This document shows positions 56,279-64,000 of a DNA stretch of 64,000 nt, one piece after another. Source of the DNA: Enterococcus termitis (GTDB taxonomy: Bacteria > Bacillota > Bacilli > Lactobacillales > Enterococcaceae); NCBI RefSeq assembly GCF_001730305.1, contig NZ_MIJY01000023.1:124001-188000 (forward strand), written 5' to 3'. Each line of letters begins with the position of its first letter. Position 1 is the stretch's first letter. Position numbers and translations under genes: made by a program. The notes beneath the pieces are model-generated. The model did no database searches. It was not told where the DNA came from and was given only the letters and a program-made list of their open reading frames with translations.

Positions 56279-56334
56279 TTTACAAACGAAGAAAAATCCT
56301 TTATGATAGCTCTTGTAAATACCCCCTAGGGTAT
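56279..56334 (+). promoter_or_regulatory. Promoter and CstR operator of the sulfur operon
   Basis: TTTACA (56279-56284), 17 bases, TATGAT (56302-56307). Just after the expected transcription start lies ATACCCCCTAGGGTAT (56319-56334), the near-palindromic site bound by CstR/CsoR-family repressors. The repressor is the last gene of the operon. Confidence 0.8.
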
Positions 56335-56347
56335 AAAGGAGGAGCAT

Positions 56348-56662
56348 ATGTTTTCATTTCTAAAAGGAAATTCTATTAGTACTGCAGAGCTTCAACAAAA
56401 GCTGGATTCAAAACCAGTAATCCTTGATGTTCGTGAAAAAAATGAATTTGCAGCTGGGCATATCCCAATCGCTAAAAATATTCCATTAGGTAAAATCACG
56501 TCTTATCAAGCAAAAGAAAATCAACCTGTCTATGTGATTTGCCAATCTGGAATGAGAAGCCGGCAAGCAGTAAAAAAATTAAAAGCCAAAGGCATCGATG
56601 CAATCAACGTCAAAGGCGGTATGAGCGCTTGGCGTGGGTCGGTTAGAGGAGGAAAATTATAA
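56348..56662 (+). CDS. Rhodanese-domain sulfurtransferase
   Basis: 104 aa. Single rhodanese domain with active-site Cys65 in CQSGMRS. It passes sulfane sulfur between thiols. AAAGGAGG precedes the ATG. First gene of the CstR operon, overlapping the next start by one base (TAATG). Confidence 0.9.
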   Translation: MFSFLKGNSISTAELQQKLDSKPVILDVREKNEFAAGHIPIAKNIPLGKITSYQAKENQPVYVICQSGMRSRQAVKKLKAKGIDAINVKGGMSAWRGSVRGGKL

Positions 56663-58314
56663 TGCGAGTAGTAATCGTTGGTGGTGTAGCAGGCGGAATG
56701 TCAGCCGCCACAAGATTAAGAAGACTATCGGAAGAAATCGAGATTATTGTGCTAGAAAAAGGTCCCTACGTTTCATTTGCAAACTGCGGCTTGCCTTATT
56801 ATGTATCTGGGGAAATCAGTGAACGTTCAGAATTGATTTTACAAACACCAGAGCAGCTGAAAAAACGATTCAATATCGATGTTTATTCAGAAACAGAAGC
56901 GGTTAAAATCGATCGCAAAAATAAAACAGTATTGACCAATACAAACGGTAAAGAAGAATTGATCCGTTATGATAAGTTGATTCTTTCACCAGGTGCGCAA
57001 CCATTGATACCACCGATCGAAGGATTAGTCGAAGCAACAAATGTTTATACCTTAAGAAATGTTCCTGATGTTGATAAGATCGTAGCAACTGTTAAAAATG
57101 AACAGCCCAAACGAGCAGTTGTGATTGGTGCTGGCTTCATCGGTCTAGAAATGGCAGAAAATTTGAGCCATCTAGGCATCGACGTGACGATTGTAGAAGC
57201 AGCGCCACAAATTCTTCCGCCTTTGGATGAAGAAATGGCTGCCTTTGTTGAAAAGGAATTAAAAGCGAAAGGAATCACCGTCTATACAGGAGCGGCAGCT
57301 ACGGCCTTCAAAGAAGCAGGAAGCAAAATCGAATTAAGCTCTGGTGAAACAATTACAAGTGATTTCACTATTCTGTCGATTGGAGTTAAACCATCTAGTG
57401 ATTTAGCGATAGCAGCTGATTTGAAAACAGGATTACGTGGCGGAATCAGCGTAGATGAAAACTATCAAACGAATGATCCAGATATTTACGCAGTTGGTGA
57501 TGCTATTGTTGTGAAACAACAAATCACAGAAGAAGATGCCTTGATTTCACTGGCTTCACCAGCTAATCGCCAAGGACGCCAAGTAGCGGATGTGATTGCA
57601 GGAGTGACGAGAAAAAATCGAGGAAGTATTGGCACAGCAATTGTTCGTGTCTTTGATCTTGCTGCAGCAAGTACGGGCTTGAGTGAACGTCAATTACGTA
57701 ATAGTAATTTAGAATATAAGGCAGTTCATACAACCTCAAAAAGCCATGCGGGGTATTTTCCAGGCAGTCATCCGATCGTGATGAAGATGCTCTTTCACCC
57801 TGTTTCTGGTAAAATCTATGGAGCACAAGCAATTGGGCAAGACGGCGTAGACAAGCGAATCGATATTATCGCGACTGCTATTAAAGCCGGCATGACTGTT
57901 ATGGATCTGCCAGAGTTGGAATTTACTTATGCACCGCCATTTGGATCAGCAAAAGATCCAGTGAATATGATTGGTTATGCAGCTGCTAACATTGTTGAAG
58001 GTTTTTCCGACAATATTCAATACTATGACTTAAAAGAAGCGGTAGACAAAGGGGCCTTTTTACTAGATGTCAGAAACCCGGGAGAACTGAAAAATAACGG
58101 TTCATTACCTCAAGCTAAAAATATTCCATTGGACGAGCTAAGAGATCGTTTAACTGAACTTCCAACTGACAAGGAAATCATTGTTAGTTGCCAAAGCGGA
58201 CAACGAAGCTATTTAGCAGAACGTATTTTGAAAAACAACGGCTTTAGTGTTAAAAATTTAGATGGTGCTTTTCATATATATAGTACAATTTACCCTCAGG
58301 AGGTTATTAAATAA
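56662..58314 (+). CDS. CoA-disulfide/persulfide reductase with C-terminal rhodanese domain
   Basis: 550 aa. FAD motif VGGVAGGMSAA (7-17), redox-active Cys42 in SFANCGLPYY, NAD(P)H motif VIGAGFIGLEMAE (about 154-166), and a C-terminal rhodanese domain (about 455-548) with Cys510 in CQSGQRS. Such fusions reduce CoA disulfide or persulfide and so clear reactive sulfur. Complete length. Overlaps both neighbours by one base. Confidence 0.93.
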   Translation: MRVVIVGGVAGGMSAATRLRRLSEEIEIIVLEKGPYVSFANCGLPYYVSGEISERSELILQTPEQLKKRFNIDVYSETEAVKIDRKNKTVLTNTNGKEELIRYDKLILSPGAQPLIPPIEGLVEATNVYTLRNVPDVDKIVATVKNEQPKRAVVIGAGFIGLEMAENLSHLGIDVTIVEAAPQILPPLDEEMAAFVEKELKAKGITVYTGAAATAFKEAGSKIELSSGETITSDFTILSIGVKPSSDLAIAADLKTGLRGGISVDENYQTNDPDIYAVGDAIVVKQQITEEDALISLASPANRQGRQVADVIAGVTRKNRGSIGTAIVRVFDLAAASTGLSERQLRNSNLEYKAVHTTSKSHAGYFPGSHPIVMKMLFHPVSGKIYGAQAIGQDGVDKRIDIIATAIKAGMTVMDLPELEFTYAPPFGSAKDPVNMIGYAAANIVEGFSDNIQYYDLKEAVDKGAFLLDVRNPGELKNNGSLPQAKNIPLDELRDRLTELPTDKEIIVSCQSGQRSYLAERILKNNGFSVKNLDGAFHIYSTIYPQEVIK

Positions 58315-58619
58315 TGTATAAATCAATGATGATCGATGAATTTGAACAATTAGAAAAAAGAAACGAACTAGCAATAATAGATGTGCGCGAGGTAGATGAA
58401 TATGTTTCAGGACATATCCAAGGAGCAAAAAATTTACCCCTAAGTACCTTAAAAGAAACGCCGCTTTCTCTGGATAAAGATCAGCCTTATTACGTTATCT
58501 GCCACTCTGGTGGACGTTCACAAATGGCGAGTGAATATTTTGCCTCACTTGGGTATGACGTAACGAACGTAATGGGCGGGATGTCTGCTTGGAGAGGAGC
58601 CGTTGTAGATGGCTTGTGA
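58314..58619 (+). CDS. Second single-domain rhodanese
   Basis: 101 aa with active-site Cys63 in CHSGGRS; the loop differs from the CQSG of the other two, so its sulfur acceptor may differ. Overlaps its neighbours: TAATG before, and 11 bases into the repressor gene after. Confidence 0.9.
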   Translation: MYKSMMIDEFEQLEKRNELAIIDVREVDEYVSGHIQGAKNLPLSTLKETPLSLDKDQPYYVICHSGGRSQMASEYFASLGYDVTNVMGGMSAWRGAVVDGL

Positions 58620-58863
58620 TCCTAAATTAGCAAACCGCTTGAAACGTTCCGAAGGACAAATTCGCGGAATTCTAAAAATGATGGATGAAGGAAAAGATTG
58701 CCGAGAAGTAGTGACGCAACTAACCGCTGTTCGTTCAAGTATCGATAAGGTTATAGGACTTGTTGTGACTGAAAATCTGAAACAGTGTATGGAAGACGAA
58801 AACATTGATCTGAGTAGTGAAGATTTAGCGAAAGCGTTGGAAATGATTGTAAAAACAAGATAA
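58609..58863 (+). CDS. cstR: CstR-type persulfide-sensing repressor
   Basis: 84 aa, DUF156/CsoR fold. Cys31 (KDCREV) and Cys60 (LKQCMED) are the pair that forms a polysulfide bridge in CstR. Residue 61 is Met where copper-sensing CsoR has His, so copper sensing is unlikely. It probably represses the operon through the site at 56319 until persulfides build up. The start ATG at 58609 lies inside the rhodanese gene. Confidence 0.88.
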   Translation: MACDPKLANRLKRSEGQIRGILKMMDEGKDCREVVTQLTAVRSSIDKVIGLVVTENLKQCMEDENIDLSSEDLAKALEMIVKTR

Positions 58864-58866
58864 GTT

Positions 58867-58909
58867 AAAAAATCGGAGACCAGCAAAAAGCTGATTTCCG
58901 ATTTTTTAA
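58867..58909. terminator. Bidirectional terminator between cstR and the Crp-type gene
   Basis: AAAAAATCGGAGACCAGC pairs with GCTGATTTCCGATTTTTT, with two mismatches. It overlaps the stop codon of the minus-strand gene. Confidence 0.85.
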
Positions 58910-59568
58910 TTTATAGTGATTGGGACTTTATTTTTGATGAGCCACCCAGATTTTTCCAAATCACTTAAAGATACAGAAACCCTAGATTGAGAGGTACGAC
59001 AGAATTTTGATAAAATTTCCTGTGTGATAAATCGAGGAAGTTCTAAGTGTTCTGCCTCCGTTATAATGCCGATATGATCGCTTAAATAAACTAAGGCATC
59101 TTTGATCCGTTCCGTAGTTGGTAAGTGAAGGAAGTTAAAGTAGCCGTAATGACGTTGGAAGATATCCGCAAAATTAGTCAGCAATAACTCGTAATATTTA
59201 GGCTCTTCATTTAATAACTGAAATAGCATTTGCTTGGATACAGAAAAAATCATTGCCTGATCACTAATCACTCGAATCCCATGTTCTTTTTGTTTAAAGG
59301 TAGAAAAACTATCTAAACCAAAGAAGTCATTTTGAAAAATAAAAGAAGAAATATAGCATTTGCCTTCATTGAGAATTTCAACAGAAATAACACCGTCAAC
59401 AACATAATAAAGAGTAGCAGCTTTTTCATATTCATCAATGATCAGGCTGTTTTTTTCATATATTTTCTCGGTCCAGTTACTAAGAGAATGTTTTTTTAAG
59501 TAGTCAATCAAGGCATTATTATTTTTATATAATTCGATGTTTTTGTCCTCCTTTAATATGATGTACAT
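58906..59568 (-). CDS. Crp/Fnr-family regulator
   Basis: 220 aa as read from the ATG at 59568. Cyclic-nucleotide-like beta barrel (about 20-130) and C-terminal winged helix (ITQEILSKFCRTSQSRVSVS). No four-Cys iron-sulfur motif. Odd start: the strong AAAGGAGG lies inside the first codons, and the in-frame codon eight bases after it is ATC, not ATG, giving a start at residue 11. Either initiation is at ATC or a poor upstream ATG is used. Next to the sulfur operon but convergent with it. Confidence 0.82.
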   Translation of the reverse strand: MYIILKEDKNIELYKNNNALIDYLKKHSLSNWTEKIYEKNSLIIDEYEKAATLYYVVDGVISVEILNEGKCYISSFIFQNDFFGLDSFSTFKQKEHGIRVISDQAMIFSVSKQMLFQLLNEEPKYYELLLTNFADIFQRHYGYFNFLHLPTTERIKDALVYLSDHIGIITEAEHLELPRFITQEILSKFCRTSQSRVSVSLSDLEKSGWLIKNKVPITIN

Positions 59569-59646
59569 TGTAATTTTCTAAGTACAAAAATTATAACATA
59601 AGCCAAATGATTTTTTTGAGCTTAAGTCTATAAAAAACAACAGGCT

Positions 59647-59673
59647 ACAATTTATATCGTTGGTATAAATTGT
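59647..59673. promoter_or_regulatory. AT-rich perfect dyad upstream of the GntR-ABC operon
   Basis: ACAATTTATA (59647-59656) and TATAAATTGT (59664-59673) with a seven-base loop, then seven T. It could be an operator for the divergent Crp-type or GntR protein, or a weak terminator. Confidence 0.45.
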
Positions 59674-59759
59674 TTTTTTAGTTTCCTCTAAAATAAGCTT
59701 TATCGGCTGAGTGTGTGACGTAAGCAGTACAGTGAGAAACTAGAAAAGGGAGGATGCAT

Positions 59760-60125
59760 GTGAATTATGACGAGAACAGACCCATCTATCAACAAATTAT
59801 CGAACAAGTCGAACATTGGATTGCCAGTGACCATTGGCAGCAAAATGAGAAAGTCCCATCTGTTAGACAGATAGCCGAAGAGTTAGAAGTAAATCCAACA
59901 ACGATCCAAAGGGCCTATAGTGCTTTAGAACAAGATGGAATTTTGCTTAGTCAGAGAGGAATTGGTAAGTACGTGACAGATAACACCGAAAAAATTAAAG
60001 ATTTACGCTTGCGATTGATTGAAACGCATTTGGAAGCATTTATCACGAAATTACGAAAACTTGATTTAACTCAAAACGAAAGAGAGCATATCATTGAACG
60101 GATTGTGAGGAGTGCTAATGAATAA
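59760..60125 (+). CDS. GntR-family regulator, YtrA subfamily
   Basis: 121 aa from a GTG at 59760, six bases after AAGGGAGG; an ATG two codons earlier is too close to that site. N-terminal winged helix (PIYQQIIEQVEHWI, VPSVRQIAEELEVNPTTIQR) and a short C-terminal dimerisation tail typical of YtrA proteins, which repress the ABC transporter genes next to them. Overlaps the ATPase gene by eight bases. Confidence 0.9.
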   Translation: MNYDENRPIYQQIIEQVEHWIASDHWQQNEKVPSVRQIAEELEVNPTTIQRAYSALEQDGILLSQRGIGKYVTDNTEKIKDLRLRLIETHLEAFITKLRKLDLTQNEREHIIERIVRSANE

Positions 60126-60822
60126 ACTACAAATAATAAATGTTGGCAAACATTATCGCAAAAGCGTTTTTCAAGAGCTATCTTTTAATCTAAAAGAAGG
60201 TCAAATTTTAGGTATTTTAGGAAAAAATGGCACAGGAAAAACAACATTGTTGGACTGCATCTCAGGACAAAAGCAAGTAAACACTGGATTGATAAGCTAT
60301 AATGAGCAGCCGCAAAGCAGTTTGGTGTTCAAAGAAAATATTGCGTACGTTGCTACAAAAAACTATTTTGAAGAAAACGAAACAGTACGACAAATTCTAC
60401 TGGAATATACTATTTTATTTCCAGGATTTCAGTTGGACAAAGCAATTGAGCAATTAGATCAGTGGCATATTTCCTTAAAACAAAAATGGCAGGAGCTTTC
60501 TGAAGGCTCTAAAGTAAAAGTCAAAATAGCTTGTGAATATGCAAAAGCTACATCCATTTTTCTATTAGATGAGCCCTTCGCTTACTTGGATTATTCCTCT
60601 CGCATTCAGGTGAAAAAGATGTTGAGAAAAGCTAGTGGTGAAAACAAGATGATTTTAGTCTCTACGAATTTTATTGAAGAAATGGATACCTTGTTTACAG
60701 ATGTGTTATTTATGAATCCTTTTAGATATTGTGAAGTAATCAATCTGGAAGATTTACGAGAAAAAAGAGCAATGTCCTTGAAAGAAATCTATGAGGAGGA
60801 AGCGGATGATACATTTATTTAA
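60118..60822 (+). CDS. ABC transporter ATP-binding protein
   Basis: 234 aa from ATG 60118 with AGGAG upstream. Walker A GKNGTGKTT (about 35-43), signature LSEGSKVKVK, Walker B IFLLDEPFAYLD. Partner of the permease that overlaps its end. YtrA-controlled exporters often respond to cell-wall antibiotics; substrate unknown here. Confidence 0.9.
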   Translation: MNKLQIINVGKHYRKSVFQELSFNLKEGQILGILGKNGTGKTTLLDCISGQKQVNTGLISYNEQPQSSLVFKENIAYVATKNYFEENETVRQILLEYTILFPGFQLDKAIEQLDQWHISLKQKWQELSEGSKVKVKIACEYAKATSIFLLDEPFAYLDYSSRIQVKKMLRKASGENKMILVSTNFIEEMDTLFTDVLFMNPFRYCEVINLEDLREKRAMSLKEIYEEEADDTFI

Positions 60823-61468
60823 TTTTTATCATGAAAAAAGTAAGAAGTTCTTTTTAAGCAGTTTACTCTTGATTTTAACTAGCTATTTTGCCAAATACGT
60901 TTTTCAAGTCATGATGCCTGAATCTCAATGGGAACGTTGGCCAATTATATTTTCATTTATCGCAGCTGTTGTTCTGTCTTGGCGCATTAATCAGCTAGAT
61001 GTTCAGTCGAATCATCAAACATTAGCAAGTACAGCGACTCAGTCGACCCTTGGGAAAATCATGGCAAGATATGTACTTTCTTATGTTCAAGTAGTCGTGA
61101 TTGGTGCGATTAATCTAGTGTTTAATTTTACGATAGTTTCGTTAAGTTTGATTCAGCTACTTTTTATCGCACTAGAATTAGCAGTTTATCTTGCTGGTAT
61201 GGTTAGTTACTTGATTTTGCTTAGAGGCGTAGTTGCTAAACTATGGCTACCAAACGTCTCAAAAAACGTCATTGTTGCGATTGGTTGGCTCCTGATTCTT
61301 TTAATGAATGATGCAACACGTTCTTATTTTCCCAAAAGCATCAATGTAGTTTTAACAGCCAGCCAAGGTGATTTTTATCCTAGCACGTTTATTTTAAATG
61401 CTTGTTTATCTGCAGCAATCGTGTTCGTCTATCTTTGGCTGGAGAAAAATCAACTAAACAATAACTGA
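60806..61468 (+). CDS. ABC transporter permease
   Basis: 220 aa from ATG 60806 with GAGGAGGAAG upstream, overlapping the ATPase end by 17 bases. About six membrane spans (about 15-32, 43-60, 85-105, 113-138, 148-168, 188-210). No family-specific motif, but size, topology and coupling to the ATPase make the role clear. Confidence 0.85.
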   Translation: MIHLFNFYHEKSKKFFLSSLLLILTSYFAKYVFQVMMPESQWERWPIIFSFIAAVVLSWRINQLDVQSNHQTLASTATQSTLGKIMARYVLSYVQVVVIGAINLVFNFTIVSLSLIQLLFIALELAVYLAGMVSYLILLRGVVAKLWLPNVSKNVIVAIGWLLILLMNDATRSYFPKSINVVLTASQGDFYPSTFILNACLSAAIVFVYLWLEKNQLNNN

Positions 61469-61630
61469 TAGAGGAAAAGCGGACTTGATAATATTATGAA
61501 GGGGAATTTCTTTACGAAGCTCAAAACCTAAAATCAGAAAATAGAGATATAAAAAAGGCTATATTCAGAAGCAGAATTAGACCTAACCACAGCATTACAT
61601 TACGAATAAAAATGAAAGTAGGAAAATAAA

Positions 61631-62161
61631 ATGAAAAAAATATGGAAGAATAAACTTTTTAGATATGGATTGATTGGACTTGTTTTAATCGCCCTAGGTG
61701 CAGCTGGCTTTTTAGGCTATTACCGGATATCAAGAGCCCAAGGAGTAATCTCAAGTTATGAAATAAATGAGGAATTAAAAGATAAGCCGAATGCATACAA
61801 AGCAGTGATCTATTCTCAAGATCGTGCCTTTAAAAACGAGGTAATCAATGAAGTTAAAAGTAATCTAGCCGATGAGAATATTTACTTAAAGGTGGAACCT
61901 GTTGAAGAAATTGGAGAAAACAATCTCGAAGAGTGGGATAAAGTAATTATTTTATCTACTGTTCAATCAAGCGATCCTCCTAAACCGGCGTTAGATTATA
62001 TCAATAAGCATAAAGACGAAGAAAAAATAAGTATTTATTTAACAGCAGATTCAGGCGTATGGTCAAAAGATCCTGGACATCTTGATGTAACAACTGCCGC
62101 TTCTAAATCAGAAAATGTTACTGTGTTTAGTAGAAAAATCAAAGCGTTTTTATTGAATTAA
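61631..62161 (+). CDS. Membrane-anchored protein of unknown function
   Basis: 176 aa. One N-terminal span (about 12-31), then a hydrophilic domain with a flavodoxin-like alternation (AYKAVIYSQDRAFKNEVINE, KVIILSTVQSSDPPK) but no Ser/Thr-rich FMN loop. GTAGGAAA precedes the ATG. It stands alone between the ABC operon and the next pair. Not recognised. Confidence 0.6.
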   Translation: MKKIWKNKLFRYGLIGLVLIALGAAGFLGYYRISRAQGVISSYEINEELKDKPNAYKAVIYSQDRAFKNEVINEVKSNLADENIYLKVEPVEEIGENNLEEWDKVIILSTVQSSDPPKPALDYINKHKDEEKISIYLTADSGVWSKDPGHLDVTTAASKSENVTVFSRKIKAFLLN

Positions 62162-62261
62162 ACATTTTTATCGATTGAAGTACATTTGAAGAAATAATTG
62201 ACTGTTCGCTTGAAAAAAGAACGTATGTTTGCTATCCTTTAATTTATAAGGAGTGATAAGT

Positions 62262-62663
62262 ATGGGAACATCATTTAACGTAACGAAATGGGATGAGCAG
62301 CCTATTGATCCGGAAAAATCAGATTTTCCGATCAATCAAGTGCATGCACAATATCAACTTGAAGGTGAGTTAGAAGGCATTGCTTGGGTAGAATATTTAT
62401 TATATTACATTGAAAGTAACCAAGAAGATGGACATCTTGCTACAGCTAGAGTGAGTGGCTTTCTTCATTTCGAAGGGCGCTATAAAGGAAAAACAGGAAC
62501 CTTTACAGCTGCCGAAAAAGGAATATTCGATAAAGGTGCGCTTGATTCACCCGGCATGATCATTAAAGGTACAGGAGAATTGAAGGCATTATCTGGCTCT
62601 TATCAATATGATTTTGTTGGTAAGGAAAGTAAACTGCTTTTAGATTTTAAGGATTATGAATAA
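62262..62663 (+). CDS. DUF3224-family protein
   Basis: 133 aa from ATG 62262, AAGGAGTGA upstream. The pattern FLHFEGRYKGKTGTFTAAEKG and SGSYQYDF fits DUF3224, a small beta-barrel family of unknown role. Overlaps the regulator gene by eight bases, so the two are expressed together. Confidence 0.82.
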   Translation: MGTSFNVTKWDEQPIDPEKSDFPINQVHAQYQLEGELEGIAWVEYLLYYIESNQEDGHLATARVSGFLHFEGRYKGKTGTFTAAEKGIFDKGALDSPGMIIKGTGELKALSGSYQYDFVGKESKLLLDFKDYE

Positions 62664-63543
62664 TCTTTCCAGACTTTTCTTTATCATGCATTATCTTAGT
62701 CTTCATAATAAAGCGAAGGCGACATTTTTGGCGGAGCAGCTAGAAGTTTCAACACGAACGATTTATCGAGATGTTGACACACTTTCTGCTCTGGGGTTTC
62801 CTATATATGCTAAAAGTGGGAGAGATGGCGGGATTCACTTGTTGGATACGCATCGTTTCCCAGCTACCTTTGTTGATGACAACGAGCAGGATCAGATTAT
62901 TTTAGGCTTACAGAATCTATCTGCTGCTAATTTAAATAATGTTACCCCGTTAGTCAATAAGCTATCCTCCTTATTTAGAAAAGAAGTCGAGCCTTGGATC
63001 GATATTGACTTTTCAGCTTGGGGCCAAGAAGATGAAGCTCGAGCGATCGAATTGATCACTAAAGCTAAAAACCAAAATAAATGCATTCTTTTTTCATATA
63101 GAAATGCGAAAGGTGAAAGAATTTCACGCGAAGTGATGCCGAATAAATTGATCTTTAAGCAAAATGCCTGGTATCTTGCGGGCTATTGTTGTCTGAGGAA
63201 AAAAGCACGTTTATTCAAAGTAAGAAGGATGACCGATTTGCTGATTTCTGAACAGGAGATTGATGATACACGTTTGGATAAAGAGTATCATTTTGAATTT
63301 GCAACAACATGTGTAGAATTCAAGGTGAAAAATGATTTGGTTCACCGTATCAAAGAAGAATTATCGGAGATTGAAATAGAACCATACGAAGAATATACTA
63401 TAGTTCGAACACAGCAACCAAAAGGAGCCTGGCTGATTTCATACTTACTTTCTTTTGGAGGAGCTATTGAGGTGCTGAGTCCTGTTGAAGTAAAAGAAAA
63501 AATCAAAGAAGAAATTAAACAGATCTATCAGATTTATTATTGA
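62656..63543 (+). CDS. YafY-type regulator with HTH and WYL domains
   Basis: 295 aa. N-terminal winged helix (KATFLAEQLEVSTRTIYRDV) and a WYL-like domain (about 138-215) with the motif in its AWYLAGYC form, plus a C-terminal WCX extension. WYL proteins sense nucleic acid or small ligands and regulate neighbours; here the DUF3224 gene is the obvious target. Start fixed by the ATG at 62656, inside the previous gene. Confidence 0.85.
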   Translation: MNNLSRLFFIMHYLSLHNKAKATFLAEQLEVSTRTIYRDVDTLSALGFPIYAKSGRDGGIHLLDTHRFPATFVDDNEQDQIILGLQNLSAANLNNVTPLVNKLSSLFRKEVEPWIDIDFSAWGQEDEARAIELITKAKNQNKCILFSYRNAKGERISREVMPNKLIFKQNAWYLAGYCCLRKKARLFKVRRMTDLLISEQEIDDTRLDKEYHFEFATTCVEFKVKNDLVHRIKEELSEIEIEPYEEYTIVRTQQPKGAWLISYLLSFGGAIEVLSPVEVKEKIKEEIKQIYQIYY

Positions 63544-63606
63544 ACTTTCTCTTGTAATGCGGATTATTGATTGAGATAATAGCATGGATGTAGAAAGAGG
63601 GATGAT

Positions 63607-64000
63607 ATGAAACAGATATGGATTGAACGGCTGCTTCGTTGGCATCAAAACGTTCAAAGAGCGCTAATTGGTAGATACGCGCGAATGGATCAGCTGAACC
63701 GTATGTTAGCAATCGTTAGCCTATTTTTAATAGTGATAAACATATTTTTGCCAAATTCTATCATATTTTGGTTGGCAGTTGCTATATGGCTTTGGTCAAA
63801 TTACCGTTTTTTCTCGAAGAAAATATATGTGAGATTAAATGAAAATACACGCTATGTCGGGAAACAGCAGCAGATCATAAAGTACATGAAACTAAAAAAA
63901 GCAATGATCACAAATCTTCGCACCCATCGTTATTTTAAGTGCCCAACATGTAAGCAGTCATTAAGAGCACCAAGAGGGCGAGGAAAAATCAAGGTAACGT
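63607..64000 (+). CDS. Membrane protein with zinc-ribbon motif, cut by window end
   Basis: 131 codons from ATG 63607 with AGAGGGATGAT upstream, open to the window edge. A basic amphipathic start (about 1-35), two close hydrophobic spans (about 36-52 and 58-70), then a basic segment and KCPTCKQ, the first half of a zinc ribbon whose second Cys pair lies beyond the window. Resembles small enterococcal zinc-ribbon membrane proteins of unknown function. Confidence 0.75.
   Translation, partial: MKQIWIERLLRWHQNVQRALIGRYARMDQLNRMLAIVSLFLIVINIFLPNSIIFWLAVAIWLWSNYRFFSKKIYVRLNENTRYVGKQQQIIKYMKLKKAMITNLRTHRYFKCPTCKQSLRAPRGRGKIKVT

Overview
The window looks like a low-GC Firmicute chromosome, most probably an Enterococcus. 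Supporting this are strong AGGAGG ribosome binding sites, the pcrA-ligA-gatCAB-dagK-RlmCD-type gene order, a fruR-fruK-fruA fructose PTS operon, LPxTG surface proteins, and a CstR/CoA-disulfide-reductase sulfur operon. No rRNA, tRNA or CRISPR array was seen.

Layout. (1) About 1-4260: a truncated oxidoreductase, then fruA, fruK and most of fruR on the minus strand. (2) About 4261-26900: a ~22.6 kb integrative conjugative element (ICE) inserted near codon 9 of fruR. The missing fruR start (MLTEERHDG) and the fru promoter and operator lie on the far side, at 26901-27004. The element carries small unknown early genes, a membrane-anchored coiled-coil protein, an LPYTG adhesin with a predicted internal thioester, a DUF961 protein, a regulator next to a perfect 15-bp palindrome, and a Tn916/ICEBs1-type transfer module: FtsK-like TcpA, MobT relaxase with an internal oriT, TcpE, a VirB4-like ATPase, a VirB6-like channel protein, CwlT and TcpC. 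No tyrosine or serine integrase is visible. The only recombinase is an IS30-family DDE transposase at the right end, the arrangement known from staphylococcal ICE6013. (3) About 27100-41920: amylase, lipoprotein, pcrA, ligA, gatCAB, dagK, deoxynucleoside kinase and an RlmCD-type RNA methyltransferase. (4) About 42000-54200: accessory genes (two MerR switches, MFS pump, HD phosphohydrolase, terpenoid-cyclase-fold protein, K+ channel, Rgg-type regulator, LPxTG protein) and a pair of tandem candidate small RNAs. (5) About 54240-64000: phosphatase, glucosaminidase, the CstR persulfide operon, a Crp/Fnr regulator, a GntR-ABC operon, a WYL regulator and a truncated zinc-ribbon membrane protein.

The ICE has probably removed the fructose repressor and cut fruK-fruA off from their promoter. 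Its genes form a complete transfer apparatus: relaxase and oriT, coupling ATPase, membrane channel, cell-wall hydrolase and a surface adhesin, with no recognisable resistance cargo. Two inverted arrays of one ~118-bp palindromic repeat family flank this part of the chromosome. A second dispersed repeat family carries built-in terminators.
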